Part shown: in pieces, positions 46,401 to 58,454 of the stretch
How the letters are laid out: the number at the start of each line of letters is the position of its first letter
How positions within the stretch are numbered: position 1 is the stretch's first letter
Origin: Tetragonia tetragonoides
Lineage: Eukaryota; Streptophyta; Magnoliopsida; Caryophyllales; Aizoaceae
Assembly: GCA_038025085.1 (NCBI GenBank)
Contig: CM076154.1
Span: forward strand, 33,534,501-33,598,500
Reading direction: 5' to 3'
DNA: 64,000 bases
Program-made: the position numbers and the translations under genes
Notes under the pieces: generated by a model
What the model was told of the DNA's origin: nothing
Databases searched by the model: none
What the model saw: only the letters and a program-made list of their open reading frames with translations

Positions 46401-47388
46401 TTTTTTAGATAACATGTGTATACAGGATTTGCCGACTAATCCAATGGGGGCCGAGATAATGACCAGGAAAACCTCAGAACCAGGGACCACTGAAACAAAT
46501 CTCAGAGGTACTCACAGCAAGGGATTCTTTCACTAAATGTAAGATTATAACTTGTGGTTAGTGGTAAAATCATTGTACATACTTGCCAAGAGTATAAAAC
46601 ATTCCTTCCTACTCCCCTCTCCTGATATTTGCATCAATGTGTGATGAATTCATAAAGAATTACCTGTTCATTTTTGGTGTTTGCATAAGCAACACCCAAG
46701 CCCATAATGGCACCAATTCGAATGGATGGATCCTCTTTATCGATATACTCATCCAGAAGTGCCATAGCCTAAAGAAACACATCAAGGAAAAAAATTCATT
46801 TTGTTATAATATAGTATATCAGGGTTATTTCATAAATATTAGACATTAATCATAAAACACAGACTTACTGGTTCACAATCATTTTTGATGCCACTATTCA
46901 CAATACAAACACCAAGTAATGCACCCGCAACAACATGGTTATCAGTACTGTGGAGGTACTTGTCAAGTTGGGCAAGTCCAGTATCAAGATCCCACAGAAA
47001 GATCATACCCTAAAATAACAAAAGACATTCAAAATTACTTGAAAAATAAAATAAGAACATGCAAGGAAAGAGTACTAAGAGAAAGAACACATACCAAACT
47101 TGCAGCTGCACTCGTTTTCCCGTGCTCTTTGTTCTTAAAAAGCCAGTTTCCTGAGGAACCGCCACCTGAAGCTTCCGAGAGTGTCATCAACTTATCCTGT
47201 AACAAACCAGAGCAGCATGATGTAGGCACAACTATAACTCATAAAAATATTCATGACCAAAAGAGAAATTTATATAATACCTGACCAAAACCAGCATTTA
47301 CAAATGCATTCACAAAGGTTGCTGCCAAATTTTGTCTGGCAGAATCAACAGTTGCACCAGCACTTGCTCGACCAGCAAGTAAATGAGC
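43417..47388 (-). pseudogene. RPN1: 5'-truncated RPN1 (26S proteasome non-ATPase subunit 2)
   Basis: RPN1 is the base subunit of the 19S regulator that docks ubiquitin receptors. Thirteen exons are placed: 47281-47388, 47095-47196, 46869-47009, 46664-46768, 45532-45744, 45252-45365, 44945-45160, 44463-44522, 44270-44363, 44109-44194, 43880-43989, 43597-43775 and 43417-43504. They give about 540 residues of a roughly 890-residue protein. Highlights are FLWDLDTGLAQLDKYL, PC-repeat words (AGALLGVCIVNSG, GAIMGLGVAYANT) and the C-terminal [20 protein letters not shown]. The first ~350 residues are not found upstream. Between exons 44270-44363 and 44109-44194 about eight expected residues are missing, and the only nearby GT donor gives the wrong phase. 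Either this is a partial duplicate that has died, or the 5' exons lie beyond a transposon-filled intron and splicing is unusual there. All other junctions keep phase. Confidence 0.85.
46400..46535 (-). repeat. tRNA-derived SINE, family A, copy 3 (RPN1 intron)
   Basis: On the minus strand it carries GAGATTTGTTTCAGTGGTCCC, a box-B-like CTGGTTCTGAGG, GGTTTTCCTGGTCATTA, GGATTAGTCGGC, and an A tail (T-run at 46400-46406 on +). These match copies at 1081-1236 and 6146-6291. It lies in the intron between RPN1 exons 46664-46768 and 45532-45744, in the sense orientation. The box A end is decayed. Confidence 0.6.
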
Positions 47389-47924
47389 CTAATATATAGT
47401 CACAAATGAAGAGCAATCAGATCAGGTTCAACTAAAAAATGAAGATACCTCTATTGAAACCCCAATCACTAATCATTCAATATGAAAACAAACAAGGAGA
47501 AAAGATCAGAGCAAACTATATATTATCACATTGTACAGATATCACGTCAACAAACAGCATTATGTCCATGAACTTCAAATTTTGGTACATGCCTGAAACA
47601 GCATTAATTGTAATGCCTAAATATTCAGTTTTTAATCATTTTTAATAGGAATTTGTCAATTTTACTAATAAAATAGGTTTAATTTTGAGTTTGTATGGTA
47701 AAAAATTTAAAAAATAATCTAATTTAAATTGGGGATAAGAGTTATAATTGTTCAATGTGCCCCATTATAATGCATAATAATCCTATTTTATAGCATTAAT
47801 GATATTAGAATGATTAATTTAATGCTTAATCATACAAAATAATTTCTTAAGTGATAGTTATACCTATGATTTTCGATCGATATGATTAATTAACACCATG
47901 AACCGTGTAACGTACGAACATACA

Positions 47925-48968
47925 CATATTATATATATAAAGGAGGTATTTTATGACCGCATCGGACGCGTCCACCTTATAGAATCATCTAAGATTAGAA
48001 TTAAAAATGCCACATATGCGAGCTACTAAGCTAAATAAATAACAAAAATATAATTAAGAAATAATATCAGGTGAAAGAAATAAAGAAGAAATTATTATAT
48101 TATTTTATTTTTTTGATACAAGTGAAAGAATAAGTTATAATTAGTTATAAGATATAAAATTAAGGAGGTATTTTCTGGTGTTATTAAGTTGTAACATTAT
48201 TTTGTAGTTTTTCAGGTGAAAAGAACAAATCTCAAGGTCCTATCTTTTCAACAGAATGGTGTAAAACGGAACGGAGCAGACCAAAATGGCACGAAAGATA
48301 ACGGAACAAAATGACATAATGGACACAGAATGTGAGAAGAAATAAAATACAAAAAAATAAGATGCAGTGCAGATTGGAAAGGAAAGATTCAGATTAACTT
48401 AGTATACAACGCTAATTCCACTAAATATTATATACAAGTATGAAACTAATATAAAATAACAAATAATTTATGTCATTCTGACAAATTATTTCAAAAATAT
48501 GAAGAACTACGTAGCCTCAGGCCAGAAGTATGTCACCATATAAACGAACATGTAAAGTTTACAAATAATTAAAGTTTAGGATGATAAAAGAGCTTGACTT
48601 ATAAGTTATAGAGTTTTAACAAAGTTTCATAGTCCATATAGCATCACATAAGAGAAAAAAAATTACTTGAAAAGTTTTTAGAAAAGTCATGACAAATATA
48701 TAAGAAAAAAAAGAGATTATGGCAATTTTTTTTTCCCTTTCTCTTGGTGCATATATGCATATGACTGATAATATTGAATGTAACATTTTCACTAAACCTT
48801 AGCTTACAATGCACAAGATTATCTTCATGTCTAATATGAATCCAAACTACCAAAGTCAAATTGTCAACGTACTTCGATCCTCGATATTGTTTTTATTAAC
48901 ATCATATGAGTGTATTTATTTTAAAATATTAATACCTAACTCGTGCAACGCACGGGCTTCATATCTAG
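47925..48968 (+). mobile_element. Probable non-autonomous Helitron
   Basis: The 3' end is clear: hairpin CGTGCAACGCACG (48942-48954), then CTAG at 48965-48968 and a host T. The 5' end is approximate. ATTATATATATAAAGGAGG near 47,930 resembles the start of related elements, but the first TC is not visible. No coding sequence. The 3' hairpin is related to those at 12419-12433 and near 12600. Confidence 0.55.
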
Positions 48969-49672
48969 TATTGCCTTAAAGAACGCAAAAGTCCAATGTA
49001 ATTTTATTTGTGGTCCGAACGGAGTACATTAATAATTATAAAGTTGAAGGGAACATAAATTGGAGCCCTAAAATAACATGGGGAATCAATATATTACGTA
49101 CAGTTATAAAATTATACGTGATAATTTTAAAGTTTTCTATTAAAGATTGGACCTAAAATCATTTTAGATTCATCATTTATTTCTTTATTCTACACCTTTT
49201 TTTATTATATTTTACCTTGAGATTGTTTTTAAATTTTTATAACTAATATACGTATCTTTTCTCTTATTTTTACATGCAACTCGTAAGTTGTGTCAGCTTG
49301 TAAGCTAATTACTAATTACCTTTTTAGGGGACGAATCTAATGTTGTAAATCAATAGAACATACTACAAATGAGTCATATTTTAAAGGATATTTCGTACTC
49401 GTTCCAATGGTGTAAGAAATTTAATTTCTTAAGCAGTGAAACTAAAGTTATATGTTTTTTAAAATCTAATTGTCTACTCTTTAATGATTTAGGAAAGTAC
49501 AACCTTTAGTATATATTCTAAAAACCTTTAATTAATAGTGTACTCTTTAAGGATTAAGGAAAGTACAACTTTAATATACATTCTATACCAAAACATATAT
49601 TTCTATTTTATATTTATTTTAAAATTTTATTACAATGGCTCGCTTAGGTGGACGCCTCCAATGCCTTTATAT

Positions 49673-49699
49673 ATTATGATTATGATTATGATTATGATT
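49673..49699. repeat. (ATTATG)n microsatellite
   Basis: About four and a half ATTATG units in non-coding DNA. Confidence 0.85.
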
Positions 49700-50972
49700 G
49701 AAACAAAGTCTAATTCTAAAATAAATAAGAATTGTGTGCATATAAAGAACCTTTATTTTCGAAATTTCTTCGATTAAATAAACACCATAAGATATCACAT
49801 CTTTCTATTTTCATGTCTAGGTTCTTTCTTTTACTAAAATGAAATACTAATTTGGATAGTGTAATATACACTATTTGTGCAAACAAAACACCACACTATC
49901 ATAATTTTCCTGTTAAAAGTTGTTAAGAAATATTGGCCAATATATGATTTCGGGAAGGAAAAAAATAGGGATTGATAGCTTCTATTTTTTTTCATTTTGA
50001 TGCTAAATTAAAAGCGATGTTCTATTAACATACACTTACGCAATCACTCACAAATATAGCCAAATACATTCAATATACATATGAAACATAATACTCAATA
50101 AAATTCAAAAATATACATTCATGCATTAAACCCTAATACACTTTCGATCCATATCATATGTTTGATAGATGTCTGTGAGCCTAGAGCATGCTCCTATTTT
50201 CTCCTGCTCAAGAATAAGTAAGTTGATTCTCCGATATTTATTCTTAAATGTTTATTACTTCAGTATTTGAAAAAAGAAAAATTGGCTATCAATAATCCGA
50301 AATTTGGCCCGTCAGCCGCTAATAATCCCAAGTTTGATTTTAGCCCCAAATACTCTGAAGTAAGGACCCACCCGCCCAAAATGCTTTAAATGAAGGCGGT
50401 GTAAGGACTTCCGTTAACGACCGTTAAATATAACCCCTAAAACCCCATTCTTCCATCTTCTCTCTCCTTTTCATCTTCAACCTCCATGTTCAACCTCCTT
50501 TCTCCCTTTCTCACACACATGCTTAAACTCCCAACCACCATTATCACCTACTCCAACCTGAAATTTATACTACCAAATGTCAAATTGGCTAAATTAAAAA
50601 TACCACCCCAACCCTACACTCAAATTCTCTCTCTTTTCCAAAACCCCTAAACCTCCCCCCAATCTTCAATTCAATCTCATCTAAGTGAATTCAACAAAAA
50701 CACTAAAAGGTAAACAAATTTCAAGATATAATCTTTATATTCCACACGCACAATCCAATACTAATTAACTTTGCTCCACAGAAATTCAGGGTCCAACACA
50801 ACAAAACTCCAAAAACAATGTGTCATTATTTCCAATTCACTTTGCCAAACATGTAAATTTCTCATACTTTCCAAAAATTCCCATTCTTTTGAGCTCAGAC
50901 CAAAACCCAACAAAACTAAAACAAAATCCAAATTACATACATTTCTACCAAATTACTGTAGTGAGCAAAATC

Positions 50973-51703
50973 TATTATAAATATACTACTGTAAGGCAAT
51001 TAAACGAAGGAAAAACTAGAACGAATGTGGGCCGAATGATTTACTGTGGAACATAAAATTGTTGTGTCGTGGTAAGAAGGTCACTGCCTTAGAAGCGATT
51101 TCGCCCGGACTAGTGCAGTCAGAACAAGGCGTCGCCCCCCAAGGTTAGCACAACGCTCCCCAATTCCGTGCACTCGGAATGGAGGAGATGGAACTCTAGA
51201 ATAATACTGCTCAGAAGTTTTTGGAAGGAGAAAAATTTTTGGATGCATAAAACTGATGCAAACGAAGCAAATAAATAATAGAGGAGAAGATTTCGTGACT
51301 GATGTAATCAAGCCAAAGCATTAAAAGAAAGGAGGAAATCAAGGGATTGCATTAAAGAAGAAATCGTAACATTTTGTTTGAACAACTGAAGAGTTGGATT
51401 CGTAACTGAAGAATCTCATATAAATGGATTCTCAATTACGACACGGCCCAAAAAGAGGCCCCACCACACCGCGCATGTGTCACGAACACGAACCGTCCGG
51501 TCAGACGGACGACGGTGGCGACGGCGCTCGCGCGTGGGAGAGTCTCCTCTCCAACTCAACTAAACCATACTAAAACATTGGAGTATATAAACCAATAAAA
51601 CTTTTGTAAAACTACCAATGTGGGACAAAATACTTTACTCACAAAGAGGTGAGAGAGTTAAAAACCCACTTGCAAAACACCTTGAAGCTTGGCATTTTCA
51701 ACA
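50973..51703 (-). repeat. 3' LTR of the copia element
   Basis: 731 bp, homologous to 56943-57670. Its outer end reads TATTATAAATAT where the other LTR has TGTTAGAAATAT, so the terminal TG is mutated. Confidence 0.9.
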
Positions 51704-52330
51704 TTCCCCCACAAATGCAAAGGCTTTAAGAAAACACAAATTTTAAACAACTGAGCAGTAAAAGGTTTGACGCTTAAGTGCTACTACTTATGAAGTTTGA
51801 ACTAACCCATAGTGAATGGAGGCTAGCCTCTAATCTAGTGGAGTGAATTACTCTTGAACTCCCTACATCAAAGAAATACCTGCAAACACACATCTTACCT
51901 TAGATTTATTTCGAGTTCCGCGATAAACACCAAAAGCGCATATAAGGTCATACGCTCCCTTGGGACGCTCATGAGTGCCTTAGAAAGATAACCCAATATC
52001 TTTCATAGAAGGCGGCCACACCTTCACACTCACGTAGGTGATTCCATCAAGTCTATTTCAAATAGACCATCCATAACCTGGACTATGAAATCATTAAGAG
52101 CAAGTAAATGCTCATCCTCCAATAAAGTCATGCGGTGAATCCATCAAGTCCGTCTCAAAGGACCACCCAACAATAGGGCTATAGATTCATTAAGAGCAAG
52201 ATGCTCAACCTCACAAATGTACAACATATGTCATAGGGATGAGAGCATGTACATAAATATGAGTCTTTTCATGGCTTCGTTAGATCACTATTACTTGTGT
52301 GAACAAGATTGGGTGTCCATCATGAATTCC
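51704..52330 (-). other. 3' untranslated region of the copia element with a ~96-bp tandem repeat
   Basis: Non-coding stretch between the RNase H stop and the 3' LTR. Two units, 52038-52134 and 52135-52229, share words such as CCATCAAGTC and CATTAAGAGCAAG. Similar words (ATTCATTAAGAGCAAGAT) recur in the second LTR element near 58,835-58,855. Confidence 0.7.
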
Positions 52331-53921
52331 TCAACCAATGGATTTTAGACCCATCCCCCTCGACGTGTCTAGGACCAATTTTCTATTGAGCCCTTTAGTT
52401 AATGGATCAGCCAAGTTCCTCTCGAACCTTGCATACTCCATAGAGAGTACGCCGGTCTCAATCAAAAGTCTCACATCATCATGCCTAATGCGTATATGTC
52501 TTCTCTTACCATTATACGCTTTATTCTTTGTAATAAAAATTATTGCATGTGAGTCACAAAGTAGAGAAACAGGAGGAGTAGGTTTACCCCAAAAAGGTAA
52601 ATCAACCAGTAGGACTCTCAACCACTCGGCCTCTTGTCCTACCAAATCAAGAGCAATAAATTCTGATTCCATAGTGGATCGAGCAATAACAGATTGCTTA
52701 GTAGATTTCCATAATATGGCAGCACCACCTAAAGTGAATACATATCCACTAGTAGAACTTATTTCATCATTATCAGTTACCCAATTAGCATCACAATATC
52801 CCTCCAACACGGAAGGGAAACCAACATAATGCAAACCCAAGTCCATGGTACCTCTCAAGTACCTAAGTAAACGTCTAAGAGCAAACCAGTGCTCCCTACT
52901 TGGGTTATGGGTATATCTACTAAGTCTACTAACAGCATATGCAATATCAGGCCGAGTACAATTCATAAGAAACATTAAACTCCCAATTATCTTAGCATAA
53001 TCAGATTGTGAAACACTTTCATCTTTATTTTTCCTCAAAGTTATGCTAGCATCATAAGGAGTTCTTACTGGCAACACCTCAAAGCTATCAAATTTCTTCA
53101 ATACTTTCTCTACATAATGTGATTGTGTTAAAATGAAACCATTTTTCAGTTTTATTAACCTTAACACCTAAAATCACATCAACTTCACCCAAATCCTTCA
53201 TTTCAAAATGAGAGGAAAGGAAAATTTTAGTTTCATTAATGACATTCATGTGTGTACTAAAAAGCAACATATCATCTACATATAAGCAAATGATTACACA
53301 ATCAGAACCAAACATTTTAGTATACACACATGTATCCGATCCATTAGACACAAAACCAAAACTAAGCATAGTTTTATGAAATTTATCCAACCACTGTTTT
53401 GGTGCTTGTTTAAGGCCATATAAAGATTTCTTAAGTCTACACACCTTATATTCTTGACCAGGAACAATAAAACCAGGAGGTTGCTCCATATAAATCTCTT
53501 CTTCTAAGTCGCCATTTAGAAAAGCCGTCTTTACATCCATTTGATGTACAAGTAAATTATGAATAGAGGCTAATGCAAACAAAGTGCGAATAGTAGCGAT
53601 CTTAGTGACATGTGAATATGTATCAAAGAAATCTACACCAAATTTTTGTTTAAACCCTTTAGTCACAAGTCTAGCCTTAAACCTTTGAATTGAACCGTCA
53701 GCATTCGATTTCTTAGTGAAAACCCATTTACAACCAATGGGAGAAAAACCTTTAGGTAAGTCTACCAATTCCCAAGTATGATTAGACATAATAGATTCTA
53801 ATTCACTATTAATAGCATCTTTCCAGAAACTAGCATTAATTGATCCCACAGCTTCCTCATAAGTTTTGGGATACTCATCAATCATATAAGCATATAACAA
53901 AGGCTCACATAATTTATCCAA
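52331..53921 (-). pseudogene. Copia reverse transcriptase and RNase H, frameshifted
   Basis: The first part (53921 down to about 53,130) has reverse transcriptase features: WELVDLPKG, QMDVKTAFLNG and the catalytic YVDDMLL. A frameshift near 53,120-53,140, in a short A run, moves the reading to the second part. That part ends at 52331 with RNase H features: [17 protein letters not shown] and ADPLTKGL. These enzymes copy element RNA into DNA in the cytoplasmic particle. The start at 53921 coincides with the edge of the inverted duplication, so the polyprotein is also cut there. Confidence 0.9.
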
Positions 53922-54440
53922 AAAATATTTCTAATTTAAAAAGCGGAAGTAGAAAATCAATTAGATAGGAAAATAAAATGATTAAGATCCGATAGTGGTG
54001 GAGAGTATGGTACAACCTTTTTAAAGGAAGTTTGTGAGAAAAATGGTATCATACATGAGCTCTCCGCTCCTTATACCCCACACTAAAATGGGATTGCCGA
54101 GCGCAAGAATAGGACTCTTAAGAACATGATGAACGCTATGCTTTTAAGTTCTGGGTTACCTGATAACATGTGGGGGGAGGCTGTTTTGTCCTCTAATTAT
54201 TTGCTTAATCGTGTGCCTCATAAGAAATTAGACAAAACCCCTTATGAATTGTGGAAAGGCTATGCGCCTAACCTTAAATACTTGAAAGTGTGGGGGTGTC
54301 TTGCTAAGGTTGGTCTACCAGATTTTAAACGTACTAATATTGGTTCTAAAACCATTGATTGTGTGTTTATTGGTTATGCTCTTAATAGTGCTGCTTATAG
54401 ATTCATGAATATGAGTGATAGAACTATATGTGAATCTAGA
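53920..54440 (+). repeat. Inverted duplication of copia integrase sequence
   Basis: About 521 bp that match 54637-55158 in inverted orientation, at about 97 percent by eye. They contain a + strand integrase fragment (LLSSGLPDNMWGEAVL, YELWKGYAPNLKYLKVWGC). A 196-bp unique spacer separates the arms. The insert splits the polyprotein between LVEIQD and the reverse transcriptase part. The arms could form a long hairpin in the transcript. Confidence 0.9.
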
Positions 54441-55436
54441 AATCCTGAATTTCGACAAGATAAGTAATAAAATCAGGACCAAAGCTAGTTTCTATTCTAC
54501 GTCTTTTGGTAGTTCGAATTACAGGTAATTCTTTCGTAACATTAGCAGCAGACAAAGACATAGGAACATAAGTAGGTACATCTTGGGAAATATCATTTTT
54601 CTTCATAGGAAAAATATGCTCAAAAAATTTAGCATCTCTAGATTCACATATAGTTCTATCACTCATATTCATGAATCTATAAGCAGCACTATTAAGAGCA
54701 TAACCAATAAACACACAATTAATGGTTTTAGAACCAATATTAGTACGTTTAAAATCTGGTAGACCAACCTTAGCAAGACACCCCCACACTTTCAAGTATT
54801 TAAGGTTAGGCGCATAGCCTTTCCACAATTCATAAGGGGTTTTGTCTAATTTTTTATGAGGCACACGATTAAGCAAATAATTAGAGGACAAAACAGCCTC
54901 CCCTCACATGTTATCAGGTAACCCAGAACTTAAAAGCATAGCGTTCATCATGTTCTTAAGAGTCCTATTCTAGCGCTCGGCAATCCCATTTTGTTATGGG
55001 GTATAAGGAGCGGAGAGCTCATGTATGATACCATTTTTCTCACAAACTTCCTTTAAAAAGGTCGTACCATACTCTCCACCCCTATCGGATCATAATCGTT
55101 TTATTTTCCTATCTGATTGATTTTCTACTTCCGCTTTGTAAATTAGAAACATTTTTTCAGCCTCATCTTTAGTCCTTAAAAGATATACTTGGGTATATCT
55201 CGAATGGTCATCAACAAAAGTTATATAATACCTTTTGCCACTTCTACTCTTAGTGTTTTTAAAGTCAGCTAAATCTGTATGAATTAATTCTAATAATTCA
55301 GTTACTCTTTCGGTTACAGATTTAAATGATTTTCTGGCATGTTTAGCTTCTACACAAATTTCACATGTAGAGAAACCATTGTCCACCAAATTAGGATTCA
55401 AGTTCATGCTTTTGAGCATTTTAACAAAATTGAGAT
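54441..55436 (-). pseudogene. Copia integrase remnant
   Basis: It continues from gag-protease after a frameshift at about 55,420-55,440. It contains the zinc-binding CEICVEAKHARK, core words HTDLADF and DDHSRYTQVYL, then an in-frame stop after RKIKRL, another stop near the QQNG region, and an open stretch at 54436-54891 (NYLLNRVPHKKLDKTPYELW to DFITYLVEIQD). Integrase joins element DNA to the host. This copy cannot be made as one protein. Confidence 0.88.
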
Positions 55437-56903
55437 TTAGACGCCTAATCTAGCATGCCAAAGATCAATGGACTCAACAATATAAGCAGAAGTAGAAGCT
55501 TTATTAGTAACATCCTCAACAATGACATAATCTAAAATAAATAGCCCCCCATTCAGATAACCCTTCCCCACATATTCCCCATTACGGGTCAATACAAGTT
55601 TATCAGCATCAAAAACTAACTTAACACCAGCTTTGTTAAGAAGTGCACCAGAAATTAAGTTCCAGCGAAGAGAAGGCACATAAATCACATTTTGTAAAGC
55701 TAAAGATTTTCCAGAAGTTAATTTCAGAAATATCTTTCCTTTACCAAGCACCTCGGAACTACTATAGTTACCCATGAATACCTGTTCACCATCACCAACA
55801 TTCTGAAAATCAGAAAATAGGGTCCTGTTGGCACAAAAGTGCCTAGAGGCACCAGTGTCAACAATCCATTCAGTATTGTTACTGACCAGGTTCACCTCAG
55901 AAATGACAGCAGCAATGACATCTCCAGATTTAGCAAGGTTGGCCTGGTTGCGGGGCTGGTCCTGGTTGTTCTGCCCAGGGTTTTGTCCATCTTTGCGTTT
56001 GAAGCATTGATGGGCTCTATGTCCAGGTTTTCCGCACACATAGCATAGGGGCCTAGGTTGTTGTTTCTGGATCTTCCCGTTCTTCTTGAAAGGTCCATAC
56101 TTCTTGTTGTTGTGCGGTTTCTGTCCCTTCTTAGAGTTTCCAGCAGCATTAGACCTGTCAAATTTAGCACCAGAAGATTCCACAAGATTAGCCTTAACAG
56201 AAAGTTCATTGACAGAGGAAGAGGAACCCTTCTCCTTGAGGCGGTTTGCCTCTTCGATCTTCATATGTCCAATTAATTCCTGCAAGGTCATATCTCTCTT
56301 CTTGTGTTTGAGATGAGCCCGGTAGTTTGTCCAAGATTCAAGCAGCTTATGAATCAGGACATTAGCTTGCAGCACTTCACACATTTTCATACCCTGAAGG
56401 AGGATATCAGCAACAAGGTTTTCATATTGATGAACTTGTGGCATGATAGGTTTGTCATACACCAACTTGAACTCTAACCAATATTCCGTGACGTACTTCT
56501 TCTTCCCAGCATCATCAACACCGTATTTCAACTCAAGTGTCTCCCATATAGACTTAGCCGATTTGTTTTTGATGAACAGATCAAAAATCGGATTAGCCAT
56601 ATGAGATAACATATGTCCACGAGTCATCTTGTTGTCCTTACCATACTTCTCAATGGCCCCAGCATCATCCACCTTACCCTTATCCTTCTTTTGCCCCGGA
56701 GAGGCATCAACGACCACTGACGGAGTCACAGGAGTGGAATGTTCAGCAGCAACAGTTTCAATTGGAGCATCAAAAAATAGAACATAATCAACCTCCAATT
56801 GTTCAAGGAAAATTAGAACCTTTTGTGACCACCTCTTGTAGTTAGTACCGTCAAGAGCTTCGAGTTTGGAGAGGTCAGGGATGAATTTGAAAAGAGAGGC
56901 CAT
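55437..56903 (-). CDS. Copia gag and protease part of the polyprotein
   Basis: An open frame of 488 residues starting MASLFKFIPDLSKLEALDG, the start of a copia gag with UBN2-type domain (LDGTNYKRW, ELKYGVDDAGKKKYV). The nucleocapsid zinc knuckle CYVCGKPGHRAHQC (CX2CX4HX4C) is followed by the protease active site WIVDTGASRHF and the GAG-pre-integrase words LWHARLGV, where a stop interrupts. Gag forms the particle and protease cuts the polyprotein. The frame is intact but truncated at the junction to integrase. Confidence 0.92.
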   Translation of the reverse strand: MASLFKFIPDLSKLEALDGTNYKRWSQKVLIFLEQLEVDYVLFFDAPIETVAAEHSTPVTPSVVVDASPGQKKDKGKVDDAGAIEKYGKDNKMTRGHMLSHMANPIFDLFIKNKSAKSIWETLELKYGVDDAGKKKYVTEYWLEFKLVYDKPIMPQVHQYENLVADILLQGMKMCEVLQANVLIHKLLESWTNYRAHLKHKKRDMTLQELIGHMKIEEANRLKEKGSSSSVNELSVKANLVESSGAKFDRSNAAGNSKKGQKPHNNKKYGPFKKNGKIQKQQPRPLCYVCGKPGHRAHQCFKRKDGQNPGQNNQDQPRNQANLAKSGDVIAAVISEVNLVSNNTEWIVDTGASRHFCANRTLFSDFQNVGDGEQVFMGNYSSSEVLGKGKIFLKLTSGKSLALQNVIYVPSLRWNLISGALLNKAGVKLVFDADKLVLTRNGEYVGKGYLNGGLFILDYVIVEDVTNKASTSAYIVESIDLWHARLGV

Positions 56904-56942
56904 TTGTGGTGGTAATACAGTAGATTAAAATTGCTTCTAAAT

Positions 56943-57670
56943 TGTTAGAAATATACTACTGTATGGCAATTAAACGAAGGAAAAACAAGAACGAGTGTGG
57001 GCCAAATGATTTACTGTGGAAAATGAAATTGTTGTGTCATGGTAAGAAGGCCACTGCCTTAGAAGCGATTTCGCCCGGACTAGTGCAGTTAGAACAAGGT
57101 GTCGCCCCCCAAGGTTAGCACAACGTTCCCCAATTCTGTGCACTCGGAATGGAGAAGATGGAACTCTAGATAATACTGCTCAGAAGTTTTTGGAAGGAGA
57201 AAAATTTTTGGATGCATAAAACTAATGCAAACCAAGCAAATAAATAATAGAGGAGAAGATTTCGTAACTGATGTAATCAAGCCAAGGCATTAAAAGAAAG
57301 GAGGAAATCAAGGGATTGAATTAAAGAAGAAATCGTAACGTTTTGTTTGAACAACTGAAGAGTTGGATTCGTAACTGAAGAATCTCATATAACTGGATTC
57401 TCAATTACGACACGGCCCAAAAAGAAGGCCCCACCACACCGCGCACGTGTCACGAACACGAACCGATCGACCGGACGGACGGGGGCGGCGGCGCACGCGC
57501 GTGGGAGAGTGTCCTCTCCAACTCAACTAAACCATACTAAAACATTGGAGTATATAAACCAATGAACCTTTTGTAAAACTACCAATGTGGGACAAAATAC
57601 TTTACTCACAAAGAGGTGAGAGAGTTAAAAACCCACTTGCAAAACACCTTGAAACTTGGCATTTCCAACA
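56943..57670 (-). repeat. 5' LTR of the copia element
   Basis: 728 bp, TGTTAG to CCAACA. The right edge abuts the AAATC target duplication. It holds a GC-rich patch GGGGGCGGCGGCGCACGCGCG at about 57,480-57,502. Confidence 0.92.
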
Positions 57671-57882
57671 AAATCTAACAAATGGTAACATGAATTGACA
57701 ATAACAATTCATTATTAAAGTATATATGAAATCGAATAATGTAAAACTAAAATTGATGTCACTAATCTCAATATTACTCATATTAGGATCTTTAATGAGG
57801 AACAAAAAGTACAGAAATTAGAAACGAAAACCCTTGAAATGAAATAACTTGGGTGAGAAATTTGGGGTTTGAGGGAAGAGAG

Positions 57883-58454
57883 TGTTGGATAAATTCTGTA
57901 GATAGGGATTAACAATGGCTAATACTGAGGTACGCAGATGCGCTGTCCTAAAAAACTTATTCGTCCCCTATGGTGTAACCAGGACTAACTTGAATAGTTC
58001 TTTGAGGTACAATGGTATTCCTCTAACTACGGTATTGCACAACCGATTGATAGAAAACTAAGAAGGAGAAATATATGATAGAAGTTACAGGCTAAGTTAG
58101 CCCCTTTTCGATGATCTCCAATGCTTTGCACATGCCCTCTATTTATAGAGTTTTGGGTGTCTCACATGGGTATTTGGATAAGATAAGGTGGTAGTTAAAA
58201 GCGATTACAATTACACATAAGCATATCTTATCTTTCGGATAATATGGTAGTTAATTAACCACAAGCATACCGCTTGAGAAAACTGCACAAACCCGTTCAT
58301 GAGTTAGTTGTTACTAATTAATTGTGCAACTACTTTAGTTATGTTCTTTTCATATTTGCTTGTACCATTATCTCATAATTGTTACAAACATATACATGTT
58401 TGTTACCAATTATTTTGATCACCAACTCAAATACTTGTTGGAAATTATCCAACA
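57883..58454 (-). repeat. 3' LTR of the coding-free element
   Basis: 572 bp, TGTTGGATAA to TTATCCAACA. Homologous to 60506-61078. Confidence 0.9.

Larger units (their letters stand above)
47389..50266. other. AT-rich region beyond the RPN1 break
   Basis: No further RPN1 exon is seen. The region contains a Helitron (about 47,925-48,968), a hexanucleotide microsatellite (49,673-49,699) and otherwise low-complexity DNA without genes. Confidence 0.5.
50973..57670 (-). mobile_element. Defective Ty1/copia retrotransposon
   Basis: LTRs 50973-51703 and 56943-57670 (731 and 728 bp, visibly diverged) are flanked by the 5-bp duplication AAATC (50968-50972 and 57671-57675). The right LTR starts TGTTAG and ends CCAACA; the left LTR has lost its TG. 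On the minus strand the order is gag, protease, integrase, reverse transcriptase, RNase H, the copia order. A GTGGGGGAA purine tract precedes the 3' LTR. No clear tRNA-Met primer site is seen. At least two frameshifts, in-frame stops and an inverted duplication make it inactive on its own. Confidence 0.95.

Noticed and set aside
54126..54467. Independent + strand integrase gene
   Set aside because: It is the inverted duplicate of the minus-strand copia integrase at 54637-55158, not a separate element.
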